A DNA stretch of 64,000 nt from Ciborinia camelliae (taxonomy: Eukaryota > Ascomycota > Leotiomycetes > Helotiales > Sclerotiniaceae): NCBI GenBank assembly GCA_025890175.1, contig JANPYM010000022.1, forward strand, positions 126,575 through 190,574. Direction: 5' to 3'. How positions within the stretch are numbered: position 1 is the stretch's first letter; every line of letters starts with the position of its first letter. The notes beneath the pieces were generated by a model that saw nothing but the letters and a program-made list of their open reading frames with translations, did no database searches and was not told the origin of the DNA. The translations under genes and the position numbers were made by a program. Positions 34,552-47,117 of this stretch are shown piece after piece.

Positions 34552-36696
34552 ATGGCAACGACTTCTCTCCTTCAGCGTTCTGCTCGACCCGACCTCTATG
34601 TTTGCGCAAGATGTGCCTTCAAAGTGTCCCGGAATTCGAATAAAGCGTCGAGAAGATGGATTGGAACAAAATACTTGGCAAAAGTATCAAATGCAGAATT
34701 AGAGTGGGCAAAACAGGCCGAGATTATTAAGGCCGGGAAGCAGAAGAGCATGCTATCAATTCTGGAGGAGCGTGGATATGTACACCAGATAACTGGGTAA
34801 ATATATGAGTTTGACCTCTTTTGTGCGAGGCATTAACTTCTGGTGCAGTGCGAGAGACGATCTCGATCGTATGATGACAGATAAACGGCTTGGAGCGTAT
34901 GTGGGTATAGATCCTACCGCGCCTTCACTCCATGTTGGCCATTTACTACCTTTAATGTCGCTATTTTGGATGTATGTACATGGTTACCATACGGTATCAC
35001 TACTCGGAGGAGCTACCGCAAAAATTGGCGACCCGACTGATCGTTTGACAACACGAGAGAAACTGAAGAGTACAACGAGGAATGAGAACATGCTGAAGAT
35101 GCATTATCAACTGAAAGGTATGTGGTTAAATGTCGAGGCATACGGCAGAAGATATGGCTACACGTGGGAGTGGGCATGGAAAAGAGGTTTAGTGAACAAC
35201 AATGCCTGGATGAATGGGTTGACGGTGATGGAACTCCTCCAAGTACTGGGGCCAGGCATGAGGATGGGTGCGATGATAGCAAAAGATACGTGAGTGCATT
35301 CTCTTCATGTATTTGCCAAATCCTTGCTAATACCCGTAGTGTCAAGAATAAGATGACTAATGGCGATGGCATGTCATATGCTGAGTTTTCATATCCTTTA
35401 TTGCAATCATGGGATTGGTGGCACATGTACAATACGAAAGGCATAACAATGCAGATTGGTGGTTCCGATCAATACGGCAACATTACTGCTGGTATTGATG
35501 CTGTCAAGTACATATTAGCGAATCATCCCGATCCTGTAATAAAGGAGAAACACGAGAAAGCAACCCCCCCTATCGGCTTTACAGTTCCTCTTTTAACCAC
35601 AGCATCAGGAGCTAAATTTGGCAAGAGCGCAGGAAATGCTTTGTGGCTGGACAAGGACATGATGAGTTCGTTCGATTTATATGCCTATTTCCTCCGTACA
35701 TCAGATCAAGATGTAGAAAAATACCTCAAACTTTTCACATTTATGCCTATCGAGAAAATCACTACATTAATGGAGGAACATATGAAGGAACCTTCTAAAC
35801 GACAAGCTCAGCACGCATTAGCGCGGGATTTTCTTGAACTGGTTCACGGGGAACCAGCAGCAAAGGAGGCCGAGCTTCAGCACCGCCTTCGTTTCAGCAA
35901 ATCTGATAGTCACGGGAGTGTGAAGGAGTTGCAGGATGAATTGGAGAGAACCCAGGATCGGATGGCATCGGCATCGATGAACGCGTCCAATAGACCTAAA
36001 GCAGATCTTAAGTTACCACATTCCTTCATTTATACCCGGAGCATTGCAAGAATTCTCGTCGCCGCGGGCCTTTGTGCCTCGGCTACGGAAGCGAATCGTT
36101 TATGCGGTGCTTCTGGAGTTTATATTGGTGGATCTAGGCCTTTGGGATATGTGGGAAAAGACGATGTCTTAACATTCACCCCGATCAAACGATGGCAAAA
36201 TCAGGATACCCTGCACTACCTCATCGATGGCAAAATGCTTGTTCTTCGACGTGGAAAAGCCAACATTCGAATAATTAAAGTCGTCCCAGATAAAGAGTAC
36301 ATTGCCGAAGGCTTAGCCTTTCCTGGCATTGAAGAATGGATCAGAGAAAAAACCCCGAAAGTGTTAGACGAGGAGGGTGAAATAATTGAGCCGGAAAAAA
36401 ATCCAAACATAGACAGAACTGGGGTGGACAGATCAGATAGAGATGAGATCAGGCGTTTGAGAGCAGAGAGGAGAGTGAAATCGCATGGACAATCAGTCAG
36501 TAAATATGAAGCCAAGGAACAAAGGCGCCAGCATAGAATGGCCCTCCTTCAAGCTGATCTGGCCCTGACAAGCCAACTCGCTACGAACGAACCCGCGGAC
36601 CTAGATTCCCTTGTGAAAAAGGTAGAGTTGACTGCACCTCCGCCATCGCTAGATCCACTAGATGGCGAGGATGCGCCCGAAGAACCGAGATGTTAG
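34552..36696 (+). CDS. tyrosyl-tRNA synthetase, mitochondrial (CYT-18 type)
   Basis: Three exons: 34552-34796, 34849-35289, 35340-36696, giving 680 aa. The N-terminal 40 residues are basic and lack acidic residues except near the start, fitting a mitochondrial presequence. Class I synthetase motifs are present: YVGIDPTAPSLHVGHLLPL (HIGH-type motif near 110-113), SLLGGATAKIGDPT, QIGGSDQYGNITAGID (tyrosine/tRNA site) and GAKFGKSAGNALW (KMSKS-type loop near 320). The C-terminal region has an S4-like segment (SIARILVAAGLCASATEAN) and a long charged extension. Pezizomycotine mitochondrial TyrRS (Neurospora CYT-18) also fold group I introns. The long size and insertions fit that subgroup, but splicing function here is inferred. 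Confidence 0.93.
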
Positions 36697-37596
36697 TCCA
36701 GCTGTACCATTATGTATTTATAAATGTTTGCATAATCCCACTTATGATTTGAATGTATCTTCACCATATGTCTTTCTAACCATTGTTCTCCATGTGAGTG
36801 TGCAAGTTCTATACGGGAAATCTGGCACCATAATACCCAAATGTCATTTACATCCATGTGCAAATTACCATCAGATAGGAACGCGGAGAAGCAGATGGAG
36901 AAGCAGATGGAATGCTCACTCCAATATCTGTAGCATGCTATGATGTCTTTCGATCTCATTTTGTATGATTTGTATTATATGTAACTTGCATGTTTACTTA
37001 CTACCTACGTACATAATTAATTAGGTATGATATTCAAAGTTGTATCGGGAAATTCATTATAAACATAACCTCAACCACAGATATTTAAAAAACTTCATTT
37101 CACTACACCTCTCTCCCTCCCTCCTCTGGATCTAGGATACTACCAGGTAGGTGATCTCTATCTCTATCTAAATGGTATCTCCGAAATTTAAAAATTATCT
37201 AAGATTCTGAGACTCTAGTAATAGAGATATTCGTTGAAAATTGGAGGAGAGATTAACATCTCGGCTTATTTTATATATATATGATTTTGGATTTTCAGTT
37301 CGGATTTCTCGATTCTTTTGGTTAATTGTGGGATTGTTGTTTTACAGAGGGGGTGGGATATGGGATTCTTCTTGGTGGGTGTTTATATTGGCGTTTTCGG
37401 GCCTATAAGGATAGTTTTGGAGAATGGGTTGGTTTCTGGTTTCTGGTTTCTGGTTTATTTGATTTGATTTATCTATATGAGTTGATTGCATGTAAATCTA
37501 TGGGATCTTAAGCGTATGTACGGATGTATGTATGTATGTAGGAGATAACAATTGCCTCTAGTAAACCCATTGCCGTTACCAGAAGTCTCGCTGGCT
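36697..37596. other. intergenic region between convergent genes
   Basis: 0.9 kb between the stops of the TyrRS and decarboxylase genes. AT-rich, with GTATGTAT and GGTTTCTGGTTTCTG tandem units near 37430-37540. No gene supported. Confidence 0.5.
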
Positions 37597-39278
37597 CTAA
37601 TTCGCAAGCCAATTACCATTGACAGCAGCAACTTCATCGACTGTTTCCTCTATTCCATTTGTGATGACGCCATTCACGTTTTCCTTTCTAATTTTTCCAT
37701 CTCTAAGTTCCTCGACCGTATCCACCAAAATCTCAAAAGCTTTGCGAAGATATTTCTCTTCTGTCTTGGGATTTGCACTCACAACCCGGATGGCATAGGT
37801 GCCAGCTACAACACCCGATGTCAAGTATATTTCGCCTCTCTTGTTGATGAGCTCATACACCTCTTTCGTGATACTATTCTGTGCGTCGAGACCCGCCGAT
37901 TTGGGAACGATATGCAGGACTGTGAGCGCGAAATTGGGCCCGGTAATGATGTTGAACAAATCTTTTCTGGTTTGGAGAAGGTTGGCAAATAACTCTCCGA
38001 GCTTCACATGGCTTCTGATATGTTCTTGCAGTCCCCGTACTCCGTAAGATCTCAAGACAAACCAAATCTTCAAGCTTCGGAATCTCCTTCCGAGAGGAAT
38101 TTGCCAGTCCCGATAGTCGGTGACCAGTCCGCTCTCGGAAAATTCATTGCGGAGATAACTGGGTGTTATTGATAGCGCATCGATTAAGTCTTTACGTCTC
38201 TTGACAAAAAGACATGATGCGTCAAAATTTGTCAGGAGCCATTTGTGCATGTTCATATCGAATGAATGGAAATGCTGGAAAGATGATGTCAAATGGTGGT
38301 ATTCGGGGCAAACTAAAGCCGCACCCGCGTATGCAGCATCAACGTGAACCCATATCTCACCAGGGACATCTGGAGGGGCATATTTCGATAGCACTGATGC
38401 GATGGATCCGAAGTCATCAACTGCGCATGTAGCGGTCGTTCCCAATGTTGTGGTAAGGTAGAATGGCTCCAATCCTTGAGATTTGCATTCTTTCAATACC
38501 TTCTCTAGATCATCACCAGTCATGGAGAAGTCATTGGTTGCAAGTACTGGAACAGACCGAAATCTAACACCAGCTATCTGAGCCGCTTTCTGCGTAGAGC
38601 TGTGTGCCAATTCACTGCCTAGTGCAACAAGCTTACTTCTCTTGTATGCAATTGCATCTTCAAGTTCAATTCCCGATAGACCTTCAGTGGTTTCACGAAG
38701 GTACTTGTCTCTGGCAGCAACCATCACGGTAACAATCGCCTCTGAGGCCGATCCTTGGATGACCCCACCACCATGAGTCGAAGACAAATAACATTCAGGT
38801 AGATTTAAGAGCTTGGCTAACCAGTCCATTACAACCGTTTCCAATTCTGTCACCGCAGGAGAACAGATCCAGTTGAAAGCGGGGGCCGTAAAAGCTGCTG
38901 AATACAGCTCACCTAGCATCGACGGATAGGTAGAGGATGCGGGGAAGAAAGCCATGAAATTTGGTGATTGCCTGAGTATATTAGCACTCATGTTGAGATT
39001 TGGAGACACGGTACTTACCAATGTGTTAAGCCAGGCATGATTTTCGCTTCGATATCTTTCTGGATATCGGCCCATGATTCACCTTCTTGAGGTGGACCGT
39101 CGGGAAGAATTTTCTTCAAGTAACCAGGCTCAACATTTGAAACCACTCTCCGTTCGTGGATATTGTCGTAGTATTGAATGACTATGTTTGTCAGAATATA
39201 CTAATCAAGCTTGAAGAGCACCCACTCACTTTCGTCTATGGCCGATGTCGCCGCCTCCTTAAACTGCTGCGAATCCAT
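37597..39278 (-). CDS. PLP-dependent aromatic L-amino-acid decarboxylase-like protein (group II)
   Basis: Three exons: 39278-39230, 39181-39019, 38971-37597, giving 528 aa. The start MDSQQFKEAATSAID followed by IIQYYDNIHERRVVSNVEPGYL is typical of the DOPA/tryptophan decarboxylase N-terminus. Next come [20 protein letters not shown] and YPSMLGELYSAAF, then the substrate/PLP pocket FNWICSPAVTELE. HGGGVIQGSASEA, WVHVDAAYAGAALVCPEYH and MHKWLLTNFDASCLF follow, with the Schiff-base Lys at about residue 314. All key cofactor residues are kept. Family members decarboxylate DOPA, tryptophan, 5-hydroxytryptophan, tyrosine or phenylalanine, so the product may be tryptamine, tyramine or dopamine. The active-site residues that set substrate choice cannot be judged by eye. 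Confidence 0.92.
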
Positions 39279-41740
39279 TTTGCTTGGTATCTAAGATATA
39301 TGTGCAATGAAAAGAACAGCAAAAATATGAGGATATATAGGAAACCAAAAATTTCCCAATTACTGTGTCTCACAAAATATCCTTTTTTTAACGAGTGAAA
39401 ATCTTCTCGCCACGATGTCTTTAGGGGGTGTATCTCGAAGTTGTCATACATGTCAAATGCATGTGAATAATATATATGTCCACTCTGTCCATCAAACTAG
39501 TGGCGGGGACCGGGCGGACGGAATTTGCTCCGCTTTTCTGTGTTATCTTTTTCCAAACCGAACACCCCCGGTATCCGGTATTCGACAATGCGAGGAGGAG
39601 AGGAGCGATCCCTCCAGATATGGAATATACGGTTCGGGTATCCTCTTGAAGAGCTCGTCGCCAAGAAATCAGAGTAGCCGGGGTGTCAAATAAGCTTATA
39701 CAAGAAGTGATATCCATTGTATAAGGTTAAATTATCTCCCGAGATTGAGATTATATACAACATACATAGGATACCTACTGGTAGTTGCGAGTATGCTCGT
39801 TGGGCAGCACGCCAGTAACAAGGGTGGATTTAACAAGTCACCTGAGCACTAGTCTCGCATAGAATTAGCTTAGGACCTGGCTTATAAGCAGCAACAGTTT
39901 AGATCTTCAACACATCCTTCGTCTCCGAACCTAATACAATTTCTGTGCCCCAAGATGAAGTACCGGGCGGAGGGCGGCTTTCTGAGGCAAAATTTGTAAT
40001 GATGCAGATAAAGATGATGTTAACCAAATGAAATGGGCCATAGTGGCTGAAAAGTCTCACATCAGCCACACACACCTTTGGCCTTCGTTCAAAAGTTTGA
40101 GCGCTCATCTGAGTGAGCGAAAAAGACGATCAAGATATCATGATATCTGGATATCTGGGAGAATTTCAATAGAATTTGAAAAACGACGAATCGTTGATGT
40201 CCCATCTAAGCTTCAATTCTTAAGGAATTGTCAATTTATCAGAAATGGCGTACATATATATGCTGTGCTGAAGATTACAGAATGAACAGGTCCACCACAG
40301 CCATTCGGTGTATCGCGCGCGCTCTCAATCAACCATACAGAATTTGTAAGACATGAACCTTCTCGGTTCTCCGCCTTCTCAACTGCAGGACCAGGACCTT
40401 ACAATTGAACAAAAAAGTGTTGTATGTGTACCTAGCTGTGCCACTTTGAGCATGGTACTTCCAATATCACATCTATTCGCAGAGGCTGATTCAACGACCG
40501 ATCACAGATGGCTATTCTCATTTTCAATAGTTTGTGAAATACCTCCTCAAAATTGATAACGTGACATAGTTGTTCAACTCGAAGTCGGGGAGAAGTATAG
40601 AAGATATCAACGCATCATTGTTCATCCTCATTATCATCTCTTTTTACTTTCTTGGTCTTTTCATTCATCTTCTGCATCTGCTACTTTTACATATCTCTAC
40701 TTCAAATCTGAAATGCAATACTTCTTTGCGTTTCCTTTTATTTATATACATCTTACCACGCGTGTGGTCGTGCAAAATGGGGCAGAAAAGTCCTAAAAAG
40801 TAGCGGTTTCGTGCATGGATGTACAGCCTCAACTCCTCCATCTCTGAGTATCTCGGCATAGCATATCCTCAGAATTCCATAGGAGAACTCACATTCGTAC
40901 CCCCTGAAAATCACACAGGCCACTCTATCATCAATGGAACAAATTTCGTCTGTCTTAACGTCAACATGTCCAATCCGGCCTCGTGAGAGTGGTCTTGGCG
41001 TGAATGAGAAACGTATCTGTTGAAACAATCTCAAAAATACTTGGAATTTTTACCAACGATAAATTTATCCCCACGGTCGATAACACCATCTTATTCCCAA
41101 ACTACCCATCACCCTCTCTCGTAGAAAACTCCAAAAAAAAAACCCTACGTTGATCGGCCACAACTATACCGAAGCAAACATGTTTTCCATCGTTGCATAA
41201 ATGAGGCATCACACTTCCCGAAACCTATTGATCAAAGTACGGAAGTTTAGTATTCGGTTATACCACTTACGTAGATATCATCCAATACTGGTATTTGTGA
41301 GGATATCGAAATACTGAAAAAATACCACACCAAGAGGAATTCCGTACTTGCGTATCTTTCTAGTGATATTCACTATGATAAATATATTGAATACTTTTAA
41401 TGGTACTAGGTTTAATACTACATACCTACCTAGGTGCGTAGATATATTTCAAAATATATTATGTACCATTCATTATACGGGCGCATACACGGAATACTGG
41501 AAACACCAAGGAGAAAACTGGCAGTTGGTTCATTCACATATAGTTGTGATTGATTTTAAAGAATGTATTGGCATTGTTGAAATGCTATGGTTCTGTAGGG
41601 TATTTATAGCCCAAAAGTCTCGCAGTGGTTTGTGAAATACAACCCCAAAAACACTCGCAGATTTGCCCTATTGAATTCCTCCTAAACTAGCTCCCAAGAG
41701 CAAATATCCAATCATAAAAATCATCAAGCCTTAGGCCCAA
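39279..41740. other. intergenic region, no supported gene
   Basis: 2.5 kb with many short frames (for example 40353-40556 plus and 39899-40108 minus) lacking motifs. A pair of overlapping open frames at about 40750-41030 on both strands could hide an exon of an unknown gene. Runs of TACC/GGTA near 41415-41435. Confidence 0.4.
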
Positions 41741-42640
41741 TTATTGTTGCTTGGAGCTGGAACCCTTCCCCGCAAAAAGGAATAGATACGACCCGAGTGA
41801 AAGCAAAGGATTCCCTGACTGGGCTTGCTGTCGGAACTCAGTCTTACCCTCTTGTCCATCATCAAGCCCCCCCTCAAGCACTTCAACCTTCTCCAGAAGC
41901 TTCTGTTGATCCTTCTCCATCTGCCTAGACTTCTCATGCTCTAGAGCCTGCTCATAAATCACCGCAGGCCTCTCAAGCCTCATCCTCACAGCATTATCCT
42001 TGTTCTCATCAAGCCTGTACTTTATATAATTAACCATCGACGCCACTTTTTCCATTGTGGTTTCAACTCCAACTTTACTCTCATACTTTTCAATCGCTTC
42101 GTCCCTATCCATTGTGTTATCACAACATCGAAATCTCCCTACAAAAAGAGATCCTTTGGGCCTCTCTTCGTCATCCCCAACATAGTTATCTTCTCTAGCC
42201 GGGCGCTTACCCTTGGCCTTGTCACTAAGAGGGGGATTATTTGTATGAGAACTGTTACCCCCAAACTTATGGAGATCTTTTTTGGTGTCTAATGGGCGTC
42301 TGTGCTCGCATTTGGGGCAACACCACCAACCCTTTCTAGTCTCTACCGGATCTCTCTTTCCCGCAGATTTGCTGTACACTACGGGACATATCTTTTCGCC
42401 TATGTTATGAACGCCAACGGGACAGTCTGCGCACTCCCACCATCCATCTCGGCAGATGATCCATGCGTCATCGTAATCCAACTTGAATTTTTCGCCAGTT
42501 CCAGTGATGATACCAAAAACACTCGGGCCAATAGTGTATATCTCCCTCTTGAACTTGTGCTGCTCGTCCTTTGTGAGTGGGGGTGTAGGCGCAACATTCT
42601 TGTTGCCTACGTTCGAGACGCTTTCCGGAGCCTTGGACAT
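41741..42640 (-). CDS. hypothetical Trp/Cys-rich protein with two zinc-ribbon-like segments
   Basis: Single exon, 299 aa, ATG at 42640. It contains two Cys clusters with paired tryptophans: ICRDGWWECADCPVGVH at about 62-78 and RKGWWCCPKCEHRRPLD at about 102-118, and a later GRFRCCDN. The WWxCxxC pattern, with a His close by, looks like a pair of zinc ribbons, found in several uncharacterised fungal families. Residues 200-265 are highly charged and probably coiled coil (HEKSRQMEKDQQKLLEKVEV). The extreme C-terminus has a hydrophobic stretch (NPLLSLGSYLFLFAG) that could anchor it to a membrane. Function unknown; metal binding is inferred from the Cys spacing. Confidence 0.75.
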   Translation of the reverse strand: MSKAPESVSNVGNKNVAPTPPLTKDEQHKFKREIYTIGPSVFGIITGTGEKFKLDYDDAWIICRDGWWECADCPVGVHNIGEKICPVVYSKSAGKRDPVETRKGWWCCPKCEHRRPLDTKKDLHKFGGNSSHTNNPPLSDKAKGKRPAREDNYVGDDEERPKGSLFVGRFRCCDNTMDRDEAIEKYESKVGVETTMEKVASMVNYIKYRLDENKDNAVRMRLERPAVIYEQALEHEKSRQMEKDQQKLLEKVEVLEGGLDDGQEGKTEFRQQAQSGNPLLSLGSYLFLFAGKGSSSKQQ

Positions 42641-44613
42641 GATGAAGCTCGGTAATGAGGTTGATATGTGGGATGTGTGAGGTAAAGTGTGAGTTGAATG
42701 AAATTTTGGCTGTAATCTGGCTGTGTCTGGTAAATGTTTTGTGGACTTTCAGAGAGAAGGGTTCGTAAGTTGAGGGAAGATTTGTGGGCTTTTGGAGAGG
42801 AGGGTGGGTAAGTTTCGATAAGGTTTTGTGGTATTTCTTCGTTGAGGTGGAAGTGTTGTCGATGGAAAAGAAAAGGTGTAGGAGAGGGGAGAATCTGGAT
42901 CTATTTAAGCACATTCGGAGAGGTTAGCAAGGCAGCAAAGGCACTTAGAATGGGTGGGAAATGGCAGCAGGTTGCCTGGAATGACGATAGAATGTCTCCA
43001 AAATGATTAACATTAATTGTTGTGGCTGGAGTGCCCAGAGAATAATTGGTAGGAAGACCGCGAAATGAGTACATTCTGGATAGAATGACTGCAAGCCAGT
43101 GCGGCTCGGGTGCAAAACGGGTGCAGGATGATGAAAAGCATTGCGAAGTAACTGCAAAGGGAGCAAAAATCGCCTGCAAAGTGGGCGCACGACTGGAATC
43201 CGTGTGGAAAGAACTGGATTATTCACAGAATGACTGAAAATTGACGCGCTACGGGTACGGCACGGCTGGAATAACCGGGAAAGTATTGTAGAATGAGTGT
43301 TATTAGAGTGGCGGCTGAATGATCGCAACAGTAACTGACACGGTAAGCGAGGGGTGGCTGAAGAATCTCTCATTTTCGAGGTTTATGAATCTTTGAAATG
43401 ATTCACAGTGGTAAATATGATGAAACAGGCTGGGTATGAGGCTGGATGCATTGCAATGTGCAGTTGAAGCTTGGGAATTGAGAGGTTCTCATCTTAGATA
43501 TTGAGAGGAAGATCCATCTGTTGTTTAAGACTGGGTTGGCAGATGATAAGATTTATTGCTCAAGATGAGATTGAATATTGAACTACTATTTTCTCAACTA
43601 CTAAAAATACTTTTTGTTCAACTATTCTATAGGTTACGTAGCTAAGGGCATTTGATTATTCAAGGCCAGGTTGAATACTCCACTGCAGTTTCCCTAAGCG
43701 ACTTAGACGAAAGCCCCTTTATGTTCAACACAAGATGAAACAATAAACTATTGTCATGTAAACTGCCCAATTCAAAGCCCGCAATTCTTTAAGGCTGGGT
43801 TGAATATTGCATTACTGCTTTCAAACTCAACAAGTTAAATACTATAGAACGTTCAAAGATAAGTTAATGATCATAGTTCTCTAAAATATTGAGGTGGAAA
43901 TACTTAGCAATGAAATCCTAGTTGGACACTCAATTCTTATCTGCTGAAGTACTGCGATATAAACTTTTGAATGTTCAAGCATCATCTAAATGTTGCTTAA
44001 CTTTCAAACATTGAAAACTTGAACTACTCGGTCTTGTCTTAGCTTCTCAGTTAACAAGTTGTTGGCTTTGGGGCTGTATTAATCATCCAGAATTCCTTTG
44101 TCCTCTAAAATATTCAGATGAGAAGTCTCGGGTCAAGTTAAATCTGGAGGTTGAATCTCAATGTTCAATCAAGATAGGATAATTAATAATGACAAATCTA
44201 AATATCGAAGTTGTCTCTGAACAAATGAAGCTCGAGCAAATGAGTAAGTATTGCGGGTGGCAATTCAGTATATGGAATTCTTATCACTTTTGAGAAACAA
44301 TAGAGGCTAGTATCTACTTTCCAAAGATTGAGTTCAATGAGAACAATATCCGGCTGAAAACAATGGAATTATGTCACGGTGTTGAAAGAATGTATTCGCC
44401 GATCGGCTGAGAAATCTGACCCCGCACTCTGGTGATTACTTAATCGAAAAACGCCATCCGAACTACCCCTCATTATTACAAACCCTTTTGCAGCTCACTT
44501 GTAGCTTACTTTGAGCTCAATATATTAAGCTCACCACCAAGTAGAAACTTCTCAAAATCCTAGGAGTTAAAAAACATCACCCAATCCCTATTTACCAAAT
44601 TTGGATAACGAAA
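42641..44613. other. intergenic region with overlapping open frames and diverged repeats
   Basis: About 2 kb. At 42920-43370 both strands are open (minus frame of 142 codons), with recurrent GAATGACTG and GGGTGCA motifs, which I read as degenerate repeats rather than a gene. From about 43480 to 44030 a loose motif of the type AAGGCxxGGTTGAATA recurs, suggesting old diverged repeats. Confidence 0.4.
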
Positions 44614-45125
44614 ATGCCTTCAGGAAAAGCTACCGCAACAGTAAACGGGCGGACCATTGCCGAGACAGACAATTGGGAGGTTGTGGAGGGAAATGTCTAT
44701 GTATGTACTCAACTCAACTCTTAAAAACCCGGGGTATAATTAACAATACAGTTTCCACCAACGTGAGTTATATGCATTTCAATTTCCGTATCGGGTTCTG
44801 ATGATTTAGCTCCGTGAATCAAGCTATGCTCTCAAAGACAGATCATGGTACATATTGTCACTGGAAGGGTGATGCGTCTTACTATACTATTAAGTTTGAA
44901 AGTGAGTCCATCTGATTTCTCGGCATATAGTAGAGAGAGGAATTAACACCGTGTAGAAACCGAGTTGAAGAATGCAGCTTGGTATTATCCGACCCCGTTC
45001 GAGAAAGCTGAAAATATTAAGGACTATGTTGCCTTCTGTAAGTCATATCGTGAGAGAAACAAAATCGCAAGGCTAATGAGCCCACAGATAAGAATTTGGT
45101 TGATGTGAAGGCAGAGGAGAAGTAG
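44614..45125 (+). CDS. DUF427-domain protein
   Basis: Five small exons, 44614-44700, 44752-44762, 44810-44901, 44957-45037 and 45088-45125, give 102 aa. The second exon is only 11 bases long. The spliced product reads NWEVVEGNVYFPPTSVNQ, then LSKTDHGTYCHWKGDASYYT, then NAAWYYPTPFEKAENIKDYV and ends AEEK. This is the complete DUF427 domain (small beta-rich fold), whose members have W(E)xVEGNxYFPP, KGxASYY and WxYPxP signatures. Such single-domain proteins are widespread in fungi and bacteria; their function is not established. Because of the short exons, no long open frame marks this gene. Every junction has GT/AG ends and the sum is in frame. Confidence 0.88.
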
Positions 45126-46112
45126 ATGAGGACTGGAAGTTGGGTAACTGGAAAAATAGTTGGGGCGTGGAGAATAAGGCTAATGGATGGGTCTCTTTCC
45201 TTGAATCGAGTGATGGATGTAATGATTAGCAAGTAACACTTTAAAACTAAACATGTAGTTTTTGGTCTATTGCGTTAATGCAATATCTCCTGGTGAAATA
45301 GGAAACCTAATCACTTTAAATATCCGAGCAAGTTTAAATATGGGGGGAACTGAAACTGAACATCGATCTCTGAACGATCCTGTTCTCTTTCAACTCTAAT
45401 GTCACAATATAGCTTCGACGGGCTTCCTTGAGCCTCTTAGCAAAGGTATGGTAGACTTATCGCATTCCTTGGTAGTGATGGTGATAGAGAAAGTGATAGC
45501 AAGATGACACTTGAAGAATACGTTGATCTCTCGAGACATGGAACAAGTATTGGCGATCAAAAGACCTTGAAAGTCGAACGCTTCGTTTCATTGATATATA
45601 AAAACACTAAGTGTACCTAGGAATAGATGATAACTGCTTCATAAAAAAATATTTGCCGATGTTATAGATACCAAGGTATTGGATGGGGTTTAAGGATGTT
45701 TCTTTCATGAGGATATCTTACTGCCCTAGCCTTCGTTAATCTTCGGTTGAACATGGGACAAAGAGGTCGGGCCAAAGTAAATACATATTTAGCAAACAAT
45801 TGGCATTAATTGAGGATTTGATAAAAGAGTATATAAAATCATCGTTGTTTTTGATGTTTAAAGGGGTATCTCTATATCGAGTTTTGCAGCAAACACTCCA
45901 GCCTTATTGAAGGTTTGGTCCATGCCTCGAGGTAAATTAGAGCCGAATAATTGGCGTGGGGCCTGAAAATCAGAAGAAAACACGCTAAACACACCAAAAT
46001 TAAACCGCGACCACAAACGCGTCCCCCGGATTGCTACATTTATCACAATCAATTTAGGACACAACACAACACGGCGCAGGGTATTGCATATTACATTACC
46101 TGAGAATTAGTC
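45126..46112. other. intergenic region, nothing recognised
   Basis: About 1 kb between two plus-strand genes. A 69-codon minus frame at 45858-46067 has no motif. Probably contains the DUF427 terminator and the Nse1 promoter. Confidence 0.45.
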
Positions 46113-47117
46113 ATGGACGGTGCTCCAGAAGAGTACGATGATACTAATCGCGCATTCCTTCAGGCATTACTGGCACGAGGGACTTTAAATTTGCAAGAGG
46201 GCAAGGAGTTGCTCGCTCGCATTTTCACTGTCAAAGATGGTAGGCTTTTTTTCTCAGATGTATTTTTGCTTCCTAAGAACTAACATCTCTTAGAAGGACG
46301 AGTTACCTCCGCAGATGATGTCGCATCGGCTGACCTTGATTCGTATATATTCAGCGCAGCTCAAGCCCTATCGCCGTTCGATTACGAGATTAGAAGCATG
46401 AAGCATCAACGGTCAAATGAACAAATCTGGGCTCTTGTCAACAGTGCCAGCGATCCTCTCACCCAGCTTGCGACTACCTTCACAACGGAAGAAATGTTCT
46501 ATATAAAGCGGCTGTTGGATGCTATGTTCGAATCATTCAATACTAAGGGAAAGGAGGTCATGGCCATCACTAGTACGCAAGCTATACATTCGTCAGTCAT
46601 CGGGGGTTCCGGTCGGCAGAGCATAGGCGACGCCGACATGCAGACTGTGGATAACGGTGTGAAGAGATCAGATGCAGAGAAGGTACTGGCTGGATTGATG
46701 GCGCAAGGATGGTTTGAACGAAGTAGACGAGGATATTATTCTTTGACACCTCGCGCAATACTCGAGCTTCGAAGCTGGCTTGTCGATACATACAACGAGT
46801 CAGATGACCCAAATGATTGGCAGAGGATAAAAATGTGCGAAGCGTGCAAAGGAATCGTCACAGTTGGAGAAAGGTGCTCGAATAGAGATTGCAATGTGCG
46901 GCTACATGGGATTTGCGAAACTGCATATTGGAACTCACGGCCCAACAAGAATTGTCCGAAGTGCAAAACGGAGTGGGATGGGAAGCATTATGTTGGAGAG
47001 AAGGCGATTACATCGACAGAAGATAACTTGAGGGAAAGGCGGAAAAGTGGTGCTTCCTCGCAAAGGAGAAGAGCCCCTGTTGAGCAGGAAGAGGAAGAGG
47101 GTGAGGACGAAGAGTAA
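46113..47117 (+). CDS. NSE1: Nse1, RING-like subunit of the SMC5/6 complex
   Basis: Two exons, 46113-46239 and 46294-47117, 316 aa, start MDGAPEEYDDTNRAFLQ. The N-terminal part consists of winged-helix-like segments (RAFLQALLARGTLNLQEGK; AEKVLAGLMAQGWFERSR; GYYSLTPRAILELRSWL). From about residue 223 there is a variant RING: CEACKGIV, GERCSNRDCNVRLHGIC, then NCPKCKTEW, with eight Cys/His ligands in C4HC3-like order. This layout is diagnostic of Nse1, which with Nse3 and Nse4 binds the SMC5/6 heads, supports homologous recombination repair and acts with Nse3 as a ubiquitin ligase. The tail is acidic (EQEEEEGEDEE), common in fungal Nse1. A nuclear role is expected. Confidence 0.9.

Noticed and set aside
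40753..41034. 93-codon minus frame and an overlapping plus frame near 40.8-41.0 kb
   Set aside because: The minus frame starts without ATG, and the plus frame cannot be extended by splice sites to a start. Too weak to call.
42945..43373. 142-codon minus frame upstream of the Trp/Cys-rich gene
   Set aside because: Both strands are open, and degenerate short motifs recur. It looks like repeat-derived sequence rather than a gene.
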